Assembly (NCBI GenBank): GCA_023416335.1
Contig: JAEZHY010000167.1
Span: forward strand, 11,640 to 75,639
Reading direction: 5' to 3'
DNA length: 64,000 bases
DNA from: Pseudomonadota bacterium
GTDB taxonomy: Bacteria > Desulfobacterota > Syntrophobacteria > Syntrophobacterales > Syntrophobacteraceae
Made by a program: the position numbers and the translations under genes. The notes under the pieces were generated by a model that saw nothing but the letters and a program-made list of their open reading frames with translations, was not told the origin of the DNA and did not search any database. Positions 53,959-63,599 of the stretch are shown here, one piece after another (the first letter of the stretch is position 1; the number at the start of each line of letters is the position of its first letter).

Positions 53959-54599
53959 TTGTTCGTCTCCCGGGAAAGAGGCAAATCCCTTTGGTTCGCG
54001 CCGGCAGACCTTGCGACCGGAAACACAAACTGTGACATTTCGATCACATATAATATTCATCTATGCGTTGCGTGCCATGGGAGGGAACAGGGAAATTTCG
54101 GGGAACCTCATAATAGGAGCGGACTGGACCGCAGGGGTGTAGGCGACTTAAGGGCCAAGAGCGCCACACCCCTATTGAGAGACGTGGCCGGAATCTTTTG
54201 TGATGATGGAATGTAAAACAAGTGGACGGCGAGGTCGCGTAGGGTGGGCACAAGCTTCATCGTGCCCACCGTCCGGCCAATCCGACTGAATTTTGGTGTA
54301 CTTCAAGGTAGCTCGGATTCTTGAATTCGGGCGCGGAGCGGAAGAGGTCCGAACGAGAATGCTCGAACAGCAACAGGCAGGTCATCGAACCGGAATATTG
54401 GACTTATGGATTTCCGTGCCTGCCCCACCGAATCATGCCTAAAAGCAGGTGGGCACGATAATGCCCACCCTACGGTCCGGTCCGATGATTTTTTGCATTA
54501 ATTTCAGGAAAATACCGCCAGCGACTTAAGGGCTGGCGGCACATCACTCTTATTGAGGCGGTACATGCATGTCTGTGACGTGTCTCTCTTAGGAGACTC
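53959..54599. other. Non-coding region with a REPIN-like element
   Basis: Between recD (ends 54600) and the desulfurase gene. It contains the second REPIN-like element (54239-54473). The remainder shows no supported gene. Confidence 0.5.
54239..54473. repeat. REPIN-like element, copy 2
   Basis: The left palindrome is GTAGGGTGGGCAC with GTGCCCACC after ten bases. The right end is GGTGGGCACGATAATGCCC closing with ACCCTAC, its inverse. The two face each other over 235 bases. The end sequence GTAGGGTGGG is shared with the element at 60201-60307 and nearly with the one at 148-348. Confidence 0.75.
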
Positions 54600-56492
54600 C
54601 TACGCTCCAATCCGCTTTGGAGGCCTTATAGAAGGAATCCCCTCCCTCCCCCACAACTCATCCGAAAGCCCGGAGAGCCGCTCGGTGGATCGGGAAATTG
54701 CCTTCCGGATTATCTCCTCTGTCCCTACTACCGTCACCCTCTGCTTGGCGCGCGTTACTCCCGTGTAGACGAGTTCGCGCGTAAGGATCGGGGAATGGGA
54801 ATCCGGCAGGATGAATAAAACCTTCCCGAATTCCGACCCCTGGCTCTTGTGGACCGTCATGGCATAGACCGTTTCATGCTGAGGGAGCCGCAAGGGATGA
54901 AACGATCTATATCTGCCTTCCTCTCCGGGGAAAAAGACGCGCGATCCCGAACCCGAAACAATATCCGGCAGGTATATGCCCACGTCTCCGTTGAAGAGAT
55001 GCAGCCCGTAATCGTTACGCATCACGATGACCGGTCTCCCGTGGTACCAGCCTTTTGGCCTGGGCAGGAGACGTTCCTCGAAGAGTAGTTTCTCCGTCAT
55101 GGTATTTAGCATCGAGACACCGAAGGGGCCTTCACGGAGAGCGCACAGGATTCGGAATTCCTCGAAAGCGCGGAACACTTCGCCGATTCGCGCATGAGGA
55201 TCGCCTTCGGTATGAAGGGTCGATATCTTCTCCAGGTATGCCCGATAGCCGGCAACTATTTCATCCTTCAATTCAGCGGCAAGGCGACCCGGATTCGCGA
55301 GCTGCCTCCACGCCAGGTCTTCGAATTCTCCGCTGCCGAGTATCGAAAGGGCCGCTTCGTCTTCCCTGTCCCGCACCGCCCGGCTGAAGGCGGATATTCC
55401 CACTCCGAACCGATAGCTCTTGCGGAGTTGCACGACGCAGTCCTTTGTTCGCTCAGGACCCGCGGTCCGGTCTTCCGTATCGAGCAGGGACCCGCAGGTC
55501 GTCTCAACCGCGTCGGCAAAAGCTGCCGAGAACGGGATTCTGCTTCCCGTCTCGCAGATATCTCCCAGCACCGCCCCGGCTTCAACCGATGCAAGCTGGT
55601 CCATGTCTCCCAGGAGTATCAGCCGGGCGTTTTCGGGCAGGGCCTCCACGAGCTTGGACATGAGGGCCAGATCGACCATCGAAGCCTCATCGACTATGAG
55701 CACGTCCAGAGGCAGTTTCTTTTCTTTGTCATGCCGGAAGTAGGGGCTTCCAGGGACGAAACCGAGCAGCCGGTGGATAGTGGACGCCTCCTGCGGGACA
55801 GCCGCCCTGGCGGCCTCCGGGCACCGGAGTCTCCCTACGGATACCTTTAATGTCTCTTTCAGCCTCGCTGCCGCTTTGCCGGTCGGAGCGGCCAGGGCTA
55901 TCCTGAGCTTTTCCGGTGCGGCCAGCTCTATGAGCACGGCAAGGAGTTTCGCAACCGTCGTGGTTTTCCCTGTTCCAGGCCCTCCGGAAATGACGCAGAA
56001 CCGGTTCCGGAGCGCGGAGAAAACGGCGATCTTCTGCCAGTCGACGGCTTCCCCCAGCTCGAAGAGTTCATCCAGCATTTGCTTCATGACTGCCGGATCC
56101 GGGGTTGAGATGGGCATGTCCACCCTGGCCCTGAGCGCGTCTGCGAGGTCCTTCTGGTACTCCCAGTAGCGATACAGGTAGAGCCTCCCGGCATCATCCA
56201 GGACTAGCGGCTTGAAATCCCCCGGAGCCCCTACGACGCCTGAGTCCAGAAGCACTCCGCGCCAGTCCGGAACATCGAACCCCGGCGCCTGAATTTCCTT
56301 TCGCAGCTCCTCCAGCCGCTTCAGGCTGATACAGATATGCCCCTGCCTGGTAAAGCTGCTCGCCAGGGCGGCAGCAAATGCAAGCTCCGGCTTATCTCCG
56401 CCGTCAAGCCGTTCGATGAATCCGGCGAACTGTATGTCGAGCGCGGACACCTGGCCAGTCGATCTCAGGGCCTGTAAAACTGGTTCCTGCAC
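54600..56492 (-). CDS. recD: Exodeoxyribonuclease V alpha subunit
   Basis: A 630-residue 5'-3' helicase of RecBCD. Walker A is SGGPGTGKTTTVAKLL near residue 170, with LIVDEASMVDLALM as motif II, and the late motifs AMTVHKSQGSEF and VTRAKQRVTVVG are present. The length is close to E. coli RecD (608). It uses GTG 56492 behind AAGGA, 12 bases after recB, so it is translationally close and in the same operon. Confidence 0.95.
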   Translation of the reverse strand: MQEPVLQALRSTGQVSALDIQFAGFIERLDGGDKPELAFAAALASSFTRQGHICISLKRLEELRKEIQAPGFDVPDWRGVLLDSGVVGAPGDFKPLVLDDAGRLYLYRYWEYQKDLADALRARVDMPISTPDPAVMKQMLDELFELGEAVDWQKIAVFSALRNRFCVISGGPGTGKTTTVAKLLAVLIELAAPEKLRIALAAPTGKAAARLKETLKVSVGRLRCPEAARAAVPQEASTIHRLLGFVPGSPYFRHDKEKKLPLDVLIVDEASMVDLALMSKLVEALPENARLILLGDMDQLASVEAGAVLGDICETGSRIPFSAAFADAVETTCGSLLDTEDRTAGPERTKDCVVQLRKSYRFGVGISAFSRAVRDREDEAALSILGSGEFEDLAWRQLANPGRLAAELKDEIVAGYRAYLEKISTLHTEGDPHARIGEVFRAFEEFRILCALREGPFGVSMLNTMTEKLLFEERLLPRPKGWYHGRPVIVMRNDYGLHLFNGDVGIYLPDIVSGSGSRVFFPGEEGRYRSFHPLRLPQHETVYAMTVHKSQGSEFGKVLFILPDSHSPILTRELVYTGVTRAKQRVTVVGTEEIIRKAISRSTERLSGLSDELWGREGIPSIRPPKRIGA

Positions 56493-56504
56493 GGCTCTTT
56501 CCTT

Positions 56505-59500
56505 CTAACCGATCAATTGAGAACACAGGGCCTCAACGGAAGCCTGTGAAGGTCTGTCCCTGAATACACCGTAGTCCGAACCGCTGCCCGGATCGATCCC
56601 ACGCAGGAAGATGTAGAGCACCTCCCCGAAGTGCGTCTCATAGCTGTAGTCCGGGATACGAGTCTTGAGATACTGGTGCAGGGCAACGGTATAGAGATGA
56701 TACTGAAGATTGTAAAAACTTTCCTCTACGCTTTTCTTCAGTGCATCGGGAGCGTAGTCCTGAACGCGGGACCCGAGATAATTCGACTTCCAGTCGATAA
56801 GGTAGAACCGGCCGTTTACGCGAAAGACCAGGTCGATGAACCCTCGCATGAACCCGTTTAGAGGCTCGAACCGCAACCTTCCCATATTTGACGGCATCCC
56901 GGCCAGAGGCGATCCGATGCATCCGGCAAGGACCTTCCTGACCTGGAATTCGTTCATCCTCTTCAAAGGATAGTAGAACTCTACCTCGCTCAGCCGCTCC
57001 GCTGCCGGGATTTCCGACAGGGCGAAATCACCGAAGTCCGACTGTAACCGCACGGACGACACATTCCGGACAATCTCTCCAAACGGCCGAATCCACTCGG
57101 CATCGTAGCCGTATGATTCGACCTGCTGCGAAACGATCTCCTCGACTTTTCCTTCATCATCCGCGGCAAAATCCACCGACTGGAGAATGCCGTGGACGAG
57201 TGTTCCGGTGACCGCCCCCCTGGGCAGAGTGAATATCGTGTACTCGTGTTTTTTCTCCGGCGCCTCTCCCGGGCTAACATCGGAACCTGCCTCGTCGTCC
57301 GTCAGCCTGTCGCGATCTCTGGCTTCCACCTTCTGATGCTGTTCGGATACTAATGACGAGAAGCTGGCGATTTTCCAGGACCGGTCGATCTGCCCCTCAA
57401 AATGCCTGCACGAAAGCCTTGAGACTTCCCCCGCAACAGCGGGAAGCTTTTCCTCGACTCCGGTTTGCATCACGGACACGGAAATCGCTCCACCGGATTT
57501 GGCCTCCAGTGCTTTCAACTCTTTCCACAGAACGCCGTCATTAGTCTCTTCAAACTTTGATTTCAGGGAAGCGAGGGTCCCGTCCCATCCGCTCGAAATC
57601 GACGGATGCAGAAGGTAAGCGGGCGCGGATGTTCCGGCCCCGCTTATCCTGCCCCAGGCAAGCCGGCACATGTTTTTCGCCCTGGTCAAAGCGACGTAGA
57701 GCAGACGAAGGTTTTCCGCCAGTTGCTCCCGGCCTGCCGCGACTTCGTTTGCAGCCCTTGCAGGGGACCCCAGATCGAGTACAGGCCGGTCTTCATCGAA
57801 TCCGTCATGAAAAAGGAAGGGACCCGGCCGAAGTTCGGAACCTTCCCACGCGAACGGGCAGAAGACGATCGGATATTCCAGCCCTTTGCTTTTGTGGATG
57901 GTTATGAGCTTGACGGCATTTTCATCGCTTTCGAGCCTGAGCTGGTATTCCTCGGTTCGCGGCGTATTCCTGTCCCGCCTCGTTGCGAGCCATTTCAGAA
58001 GCCCGGACATGTTGAAGCTGTTTTCGACTTCGCTTTGGTGGAGGACTTCCGCCAGGTGGAGGACGTTGGTCGCTCGGCGCTCCCCGTCCGGATACGACAT
58101 GAGGCGCGAGAGGACTTCCTCACGGGACAGGAACTCCCGAAACATGCGAAAGAACCCATGCCGGCTCCACGTTTCATGATACTGGGCAAACTTTTCCAGC
58201 CGGACTTCCCATTGTATTTCATCGGACGAAAGGAGCAGCAGTTCCTCGCCCGAGAGCCCCAGCATGTCGGTGGTGAGCGCGGCTTTGAGGAGCCCCGGGT
58301 CGGACGGCGCGGCAATGGCGGCCAGCACGCGGCCGATCTCCGCGGCTTCCCGGGAGTCGAAGAGATTGTCGATATTGAAGAGGACCGAATGAATGCCGCG
58401 GCTCAAAAGCTCCTGCTGCATCTGCCGCGCATCACTGTTCTTTCGCACCAGGACGGCAATGTCCCCTTCCCTCACCGGAGCATCCCCGATCAGCGCGGCT
58501 CCTTCCCTGCCCAGCCTGACGAGTCGCGCAATCTCGGATGCCGTGCTCTCGGTGATCGCATTCCGGGCATCGTCCTTGCTGACGGGTTTCTCGGAGCTTC
58601 CGAGGAAGGTAATCTCCAGGGGAGGAGGCACTTTCCCGCCCAGGGAAAAGAAGACGGGTTCCTTAGCCGCGGCGGCCCTTGCGGGAGGATAGGCGATAAA
58701 GTCGAAGGCAAAGGGGCCGAAGTCGCCGGAAGTTCCGGAAAAAATCGCGTTCACTGCCTCAACCAGGGTCGGCGTCGAGCGCCAGTTCTCGCTCAAGGTG
58801 AATTGGGAGTCCTCCGGTGCGAGGTCTTTTGCTTTTTTGTAGGCGAAAATATCGGCGCCCCGAAAACTGTAGATCGCCTGCTTCGGGTCTCCTATGAGAA
58901 ACAGGGCGGACCCGGCCCGGTCAAAGACTTTCCTGAAGATATCGTACTGGACGGTATCGGTGTCCTGGAACTCGTCGATCAGCGCCGCTTTGTACTTCCC
59001 GCCGATCACCTCCGCGAGGTAGTCCCCGCCGGGACCGTTCAATGCTTCGTGGAGCCGGATAAGAAGGTCGTCGAAAAAGAGGATGTTCTTGGCATTCTTC
59101 CTCCGGGCAAGCTCCTGCCTGAGGTACCGCAGGAATTCCACCTTGAGCGCCAGGATCTGTTCGTTGTAGGTCCCGCACAGTTCGACAGAAGCCTTCGAGA
59201 GCCTGTCGCAGGAATCGAAGAACGGATGCGATGGGCGCGCGCATCCCTTTTTCAAAGCCCCGTCGAGTCCGCAGGTCGTAAACCGGGAGAAGCAATCGCA
59301 CGGAACACAGGAGACGGTGCCGCCGGCAAGATATGCCTCAATACTCTCAAGCCATGCCTGGATGCTCGTCTGCTTGTACATGTTCCTCTTAAGGGAATCG
59401 GAGGACATGAGCAGTTCTTCGATGCCGGCTTTCTCCCGCCGCCATAATTCCGCGGTTGCATCGAGAATCTTCCGGAAAGATTCTTCCTGCGCGGAACAGT

Positions 59501-60116
59501 CAACCGCAGTCGCCGGAGGGACTATCTTCAGGAAGGGGTTGAAGAGGTTCTTGTTTACGAGCGATCTCAGCGAGGAAATGTTGAATTTTTGCCCTATGGC
59601 ATAGTCGTAGAAAAGCTCCGAGGCTTTATAAACGTGAGTCCGCCAGAAGTCCTGCGCGATTTCACGCTGCAGGTCTTCCTCGTCCGTAACGAGTTCGGTA
59701 TCGAACAGGACCCCGCTCGCAAAAGCGTGGTCGATTAGCGCCCTCAGGCAAAAGCCGTGGATCGTGAAGATGGATGCCTGGTCGAAGTCGTTGACCGCCG
59801 CATCGAGCCTTCGCCGCGCTTTGGCCGGATCGATGCAATTCTCGATGAGGCGCCGCAGGAATTCGTCCTGTGAAGTCCCTTCCGCAAAGGCGTCCGCGGC
59901 TTCCCGGAGCCTCTTCCTGATTCGGTCCTTCAGCTCGCTTGTGGCCGCCTCGGTGTAGGTGACGACCAGTATATCTCCGACCGGCATTTCCCGCTCCACG
60001 ATCAACCGAAGCATGAGGGCCGTTATCGTATAGGTCTTGCCGGTCCCGGCACTCGCCTCTATCAGGTTCGTTCCGGCCAGCGGGGTTTCAAGAAGTACCA
60101 GTTCTTTCATCATCAT
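56505..60116 (-). CDS. recB: Exodeoxyribonuclease V beta subunit
   Basis: A 1203-residue 3'-5' helicase-nuclease. Walker A is EASAGTGKTYTI near residue 20-31; the helicase motif DEFQDTDTVQYDIF and the motif near the end of the helicase part (ITIHKSKGLEYPIV) are present. The nuclease domain at the C terminus has LIDWKSNYLG near residue 1108, the metal-binding Asp and Lys. Length is like E. coli RecB (1180). The start is the first of three ATG codons in a row; no clear ribosome binding site precedes it, which is odd. It sits 249 bases after recC, beyond a repeat. Confidence 0.95.
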   Translation of the reverse strand: MMMKELVLLETPLAGTNLIEASAGTGKTYTITALMLRLIVEREMPVGDILVVTYTEAATSELKDRIRKRLREAADAFAEGTSQDEFLRRLIENCIDPAKARRRLDAAVNDFDQASIFTIHGFCLRALIDHAFASGVLFDTELVTDEEDLQREIAQDFWRTHVYKASELFYDYAIGQKFNISSLRSLVNKNLFNPFLKIVPPATAVDCSAQEESFRKILDATAELWRREKAGIEELLMSSDSLKRNMYKQTSIQAWLESIEAYLAGGTVSCVPCDCFSRFTTCGLDGALKKGCARPSHPFFDSCDRLSKASVELCGTYNEQILALKVEFLRYLRQELARRKNAKNILFFDDLLIRLHEALNGPGGDYLAEVIGGKYKAALIDEFQDTDTVQYDIFRKVFDRAGSALFLIGDPKQAIYSFRGADIFAYKKAKDLAPEDSQFTLSENWRSTPTLVEAVNAIFSGTSGDFGPFAFDFIAYPPARAAAAKEPVFFSLGGKVPPPLEITFLGSSEKPVSKDDARNAITESTASEIARLVRLGREGAALIGDAPVREGDIAVLVRKNSDARQMQQELLSRGIHSVLFNIDNLFDSREAAEIGRVLAAIAAPSDPGLLKAALTTDMLGLSGEELLLLSSDEIQWEVRLEKFAQYHETWSRHGFFRMFREFLSREEVLSRLMSYPDGERRATNVLHLAEVLHQSEVENSFNMSGLLKWLATRRDRNTPRTEEYQLRLESDENAVKLITIHKSKGLEYPIVFCPFAWEGSELRPGPFLFHDGFDEDRPVLDLGSPARAANEVAAGREQLAENLRLLYVALTRAKNMCRLAWGRISGAGTSAPAYLLHPSISSGWDGTLASLKSKFEETNDGVLWKELKALEAKSGGAISVSVMQTGVEEKLPAVAGEVSRLSCRHFEGQIDRSWKIASFSSLVSEQHQKVEARDRDRLTDDEAGSDVSPGEAPEKKHEYTIFTLPRGAVTGTLVHGILQSVDFAADDEGKVEEIVSQQVESYGYDAEWIRPFGEIVRNVSSVRLQSDFGDFALSEIPAAERLSEVEFYYPLKRMNEFQVRKVLAGCIGSPLAGMPSNMGRLRFEPLNGFMRGFIDLVFRVNGRFYLIDWKSNYLGSRVQDYAPDALKKSVEESFYNLQYHLYTVALHQYLKTRIPDYSYETHFGEVLYIFLRGIDPGSGSDYGVFRDRPSQASVEALCSQLIG

Positions 60117-60200
60117 CCATCATGCCAAGAGTCTGGATCCCGGCTCAAATACGCCGCCGGGATGACGGTTTGGGAAACTCTCTTTGGGTCGTGTAATCGG

Positions 60201-60307
60201 GTAGGGTGGGCACAGCACCATCGTGCCCACCATCCATCCCCCTCGGATCAAACCGCATCGGCATGGCCGGACGGTGGGCACCCCAAAAAACCGGGTACCC
60301 ACCCTAC
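60201..60307. repeat. REPIN-like element, copy 3, between recC and recB
   Basis: GTAGGGTGGGCAC, nine bases, GTGCCCACC on the left; GGTGGGCACCCC, then GTACCCACCCTAC on the right, facing each other over 107 bases. It lies in the 249-base gap between recC and recB, which are adjacent or overlapping in many genomes. Confidence 0.75.
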
Positions 60308-60365
60308 ACCGCTACCGTACCCGTCTTAAGCGGAGCACAACCTATCGCGTTTTGCCCCCCCTGCC

Positions 60366-63300
60366 TCAAATTTTCTCCCGACAGCCGAGCAACGGCCCAT
60401 AAACCATCAGGGATATGCGCTCGAATTCCTCATCCAGCGGCGGATCGGTTTTAAAGCAATACTTCAGGTGGAGGTCGTCCCATTCGCCGGGGGAATTATA
60501 CCCGGGCATCCACTTCTTCTCCGCCGCTTTCCGCGCATCCTCCCCGGTTTTACCCTTCTCCAAGGCCTGAGCATAGGTCAGCGAACTCTCCGGGAAGAAG
60601 TGAAGGGGTTTGCTCAGCCCTTCCCAATAGAGACCCAGAAGTTGCCGGATCAGCTCCGGCGCGTTCGCAACCGGTGGAAACCGGAAAGCCTCCCACCCCT
60701 TCCCTCCGCCGATCAGGATGCTTTCCTTCGGATAGCCCTTCCAATCCGTTGCGTTCAGGAGGAGATGCTCCACCCATATCTTCAGGAGGTCCTTGGGTTT
60801 GATAGTCGCGAAGCGATACCGGACAAGTCTTTCCCGGTAGAGCGATTCGATTGCCCCGGTTACTCTGAATTCGTCCAGGCCGAGATCGATTTCGAGAGGT
60901 TCGAGCCGCTCAGACGCCACATACGGAGCGGCCTGTTTCAGAAAGCTTTCGATGTCTTTGCTGAGGTTGCCGAACGTGTGCCTTCCCGGCGTTCCGTGCG
61001 GGAGCACGCCGGAAGCGTTTACGATTTCTTCCCGCTCGGCCGGCCTGATTCCGGCAATAGCATGCCCGATGAGATCGTCGGCCACGCAATACCTGTCGAG
61101 GCCCCCCATTTCGAAGCATTCCGCATCGTCCAGCGCCCCGCTTTCCTCGTCCAGGAATATCCCGAGGCGCCTGTTCAGCAGGAACTTGACGGGATTGGCC
61201 AAAAAGCGCCCCAGATCGGCCGCACTGACCGTCCGAAAGGATTCGTCCGGAAGGGGAAGCCCTTCGGTGATGAAATCTTCGGGCTCACGCTTTTCGCCGA
61301 GCAGCGAACGCGCCTGGGCAAGGCGCTCTTCGGAATAGGAAAAGAGGTCCCTGCTCCCCGAGAAGTAGGCCGGATTGAACGGCTGAAGGCGGTGTTCCGT
61401 AAGAAATGGGTCGTCGCGTTCGCCGCCCGCTTCGACCGTGAAATTCTTCCGCATGTAGTCCATGAGTTCGGAGACGAGAACGGACGGCGGAATTAGGCTG
61501 TTGTCCCGCGAGTTCCGGCCCGTATAGCTGATGTAGAGCTTTTCCTGCGCCGAGACGATCGCTTCCAGGAAAAGGTACCGGTCGTCGTTCCTCTGAGACC
61601 TGTCGCCTGGCTTCGGGTCCTTCGCCATGAGGTCGAATTCCAGCGGTTTGGACTGCCTCGGGAACGCGTTTTCGTTCATCCCGATCAGGCACACGACCTT
61701 GAACGGGATGCTCCGCATAGGCAGCATCGAGCAGAAAGTCACGCCTCCGGCCAGAAACCCTCTGCCAAAACTTTCTTTTTCGGCAAACCGCGACATGTAC
61801 CATCTCACGACCGTCATATCGAGTTCACCCGAAAATCCGGAAAACTGCTCGATTCGTTTGATGTCTCCGATCGCATGCCTGAGCGCCTGCACCTCGTCCC
61901 GCGAGTCCTCGTCTTCCACGAAAAAGTCGGTAAGGATTTCGAGCAGGACCCGGACCCATTCGGAAAGCCGCCGCGGAGCGTCGAGCGACTTCTTGAGCCC
62001 GAAAAGTGCCTCCAGGAAGGATAAAAGATTCCCAAGGACCAGCGTTTCACTTCCTTCCAGCAGGTCGTAGGGAAGAATCCCGCGGAAGGTCTTCTCACCT
62101 TTGCCGGGAAGCGCATACCCAAGCAGCAATCGCTCGATTCCGGCCACCCAGGTGTTTTCGCGAAAAGCGTTCGGAGACCACTTGCGCCTTTCTTCTTCGT
62201 CCAGTCCCCACTTTATCCGAACGTCCTGAACCCACTTCGTGATGAGTTCGAGGTCTTCATCCGCGATTTCGAACTTCTTCCTCAGCGGCCCGGAATGAAG
62301 AATCCCAAGGACCCTGGATGCCGTAGTCCTCTCGTCCCACAGGTCGAGTATGGCAAGGTACGCGTCGATTACGGCGCTCTCCTTCCTCATGCTCCGGTCC
62401 GCAATGTTGAAAGGGATCCGCCTGCTCTCGTCCCCGGGCGTATCGAACACCGCCTGAATGAACGGGGCATACGCCTCGATATCCGGCGCCATCACGACTA
62501 TATCGCCGGGCGTCAGATTCGGGATGTTCTCGAACATCTCCAGAAGATGATCGAAAAGGACCTCCACTTCCCGCATCGGGCTGTGGCACGAATGGATTTC
62601 CACCGACCGGTCGGACGGAGGCAGTTCCAAAGGGGATCCCGTGACTTCCCGGCTCTCCCGCAGGTTGAGGATGTCCGCGCGGATATGGGAAAGCAGGCCG
62701 TTTTCTCCAGACTCCTTATAAAGTGTGTACTCCTCACAGTCGATCGCGGTCATGAGTTCGAAGAAGTCGCGGCCGAGCTTGCCCATGGATGCGAGAAGGC
62801 TATTGCCGCTTTCGAGGTGCAGGTCCTCGGACGGGCCGCCCTCGAGGGCCATCCTCCCGATCCGCCATTCCGGGAGAATGTTCCCCCAGTATTCCCGACA
62901 GGGATTGAGCAGGAAAAGGTTGACCTCGGTCAGGCGCGAAAGGCCCTGGAGAATCTGAATGTGGAACGGCGGCAGGTAGGATATTCCAAATACGGACACC
63001 CGCTCCGGCAGGTTCAACTCTCCCGCGGCCGCAGAGCCCAGCTTTTCTAGAAGCATCCGCCCGAGCACGGCCCGGTTCTCGCCCTCGTGCCCGATTGAGA
63101 GCTTTCTCCACAGAACCGCCTGCCAGTGGTCGTCGGCCCCGGCTTCCCATCCGGATATCAGCTCGGGCCGGTAAACCGTGTACTGGTCGAAAACATATGC
63201 GATGCGTTCCGAAAGCTGGAGAAGCTTGAGGCCATGCACGGGTGAGCCGAGATAGCTCCTGAGAGATGCAAAGCGTTGGTCGTCCAGGCAGGCGGGGAGA

Positions 63301-63599
63301 AGCTCCATGATCCTCCACGCGAGGATTGCCGGCTCGAAAGCGGAGCCGTCCGGGAACTCGGGGATTACCGCCCTGCTGATTTCCTGCACGAACTCATTGG
63401 GGAAATGGAACCGGCAGTTGGCGCACACTCCGATTTTTGAAGCAAGCTGCAGCGAGAGCCATCTTTCCATCCCGGCGCTCTGGACCAGGATTATCTCGCT
63501 GTCAAACGGGGATGCGGGCGGTTTACGAACGGTCAGTTCCGAAAACGCTTCGGCCAGGACGTCCAGCCGATTGCCCGAATAGTATCTGAGTGACCTCAT
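60366..63599 (-). CDS. recC: Exodeoxyribonuclease V gamma subunit
   Basis: A 1077-residue protein, similar in length to E. coli RecC (1122). The N-terminal SAGMERWLSLQLASKIGVCANCRFHFPNEF region and the later GLIGMNENAFPR-like VCLIGMNENAFPRQSKPLEF motif are typical of RecC, whose helicase and nuclease folds are inactive but which reads Chi. It is the first gene of the recC-recB-recD transcript. The start ATG 63599 has only a weak ribosome binding site. Confidence 0.95.
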   Translation of the reverse strand: MRSLRYYSGNRLDVLAEAFSELTVRKPPASPFDSEIILVQSAGMERWLSLQLASKIGVCANCRFHFPNEFVQEISRAVIPEFPDGSAFEPAILAWRIMELLPACLDDQRFASLRSYLGSPVHGLKLLQLSERIAYVFDQYTVYRPELISGWEAGADDHWQAVLWRKLSIGHEGENRAVLGRMLLEKLGSAAAGELNLPERVSVFGISYLPPFHIQILQGLSRLTEVNLFLLNPCREYWGNILPEWRIGRMALEGGPSEDLHLESGNSLLASMGKLGRDFFELMTAIDCEEYTLYKESGENGLLSHIRADILNLRESREVTGSPLELPPSDRSVEIHSCHSPMREVEVLFDHLLEMFENIPNLTPGDIVVMAPDIEAYAPFIQAVFDTPGDESRRIPFNIADRSMRKESAVIDAYLAILDLWDERTTASRVLGILHSGPLRKKFEIADEDLELITKWVQDVRIKWGLDEEERRKWSPNAFRENTWVAGIERLLLGYALPGKGEKTFRGILPYDLLEGSETLVLGNLLSFLEALFGLKKSLDAPRRLSEWVRVLLEILTDFFVEDEDSRDEVQALRHAIGDIKRIEQFSGFSGELDMTVVRWYMSRFAEKESFGRGFLAGGVTFCSMLPMRSIPFKVVCLIGMNENAFPRQSKPLEFDLMAKDPKPGDRSQRNDDRYLFLEAIVSAQEKLYISYTGRNSRDNSLIPPSVLVSELMDYMRKNFTVEAGGERDDPFLTEHRLQPFNPAYFSGSRDLFSYSEERLAQARSLLGEKREPEDFITEGLPLPDESFRTVSAADLGRFLANPVKFLLNRRLGIFLDEESGALDDAECFEMGGLDRYCVADDLIGHAIAGIRPAEREEIVNASGVLPHGTPGRHTFGNLSKDIESFLKQAAPYVASERLEPLEIDLGLDEFRVTGAIESLYRERLVRYRFATIKPKDLLKIWVEHLLLNATDWKGYPKESILIGGGKGWEAFRFPPVANAPELIRQLLGLYWEGLSKPLHFFPESSLTYAQALEKGKTGEDARKAAEKKWMPGYNSPGEWDDLHLKYCFKTDPPLDEEFERISLMVYGPLLGCREKI

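Noticed and set aside
57606..59447. 613-codon open frame on the plus strand opposite recB
   Set aside because: It is the antisense shadow of a GC-rich gene; it has no family motif and no ribosome binding site.
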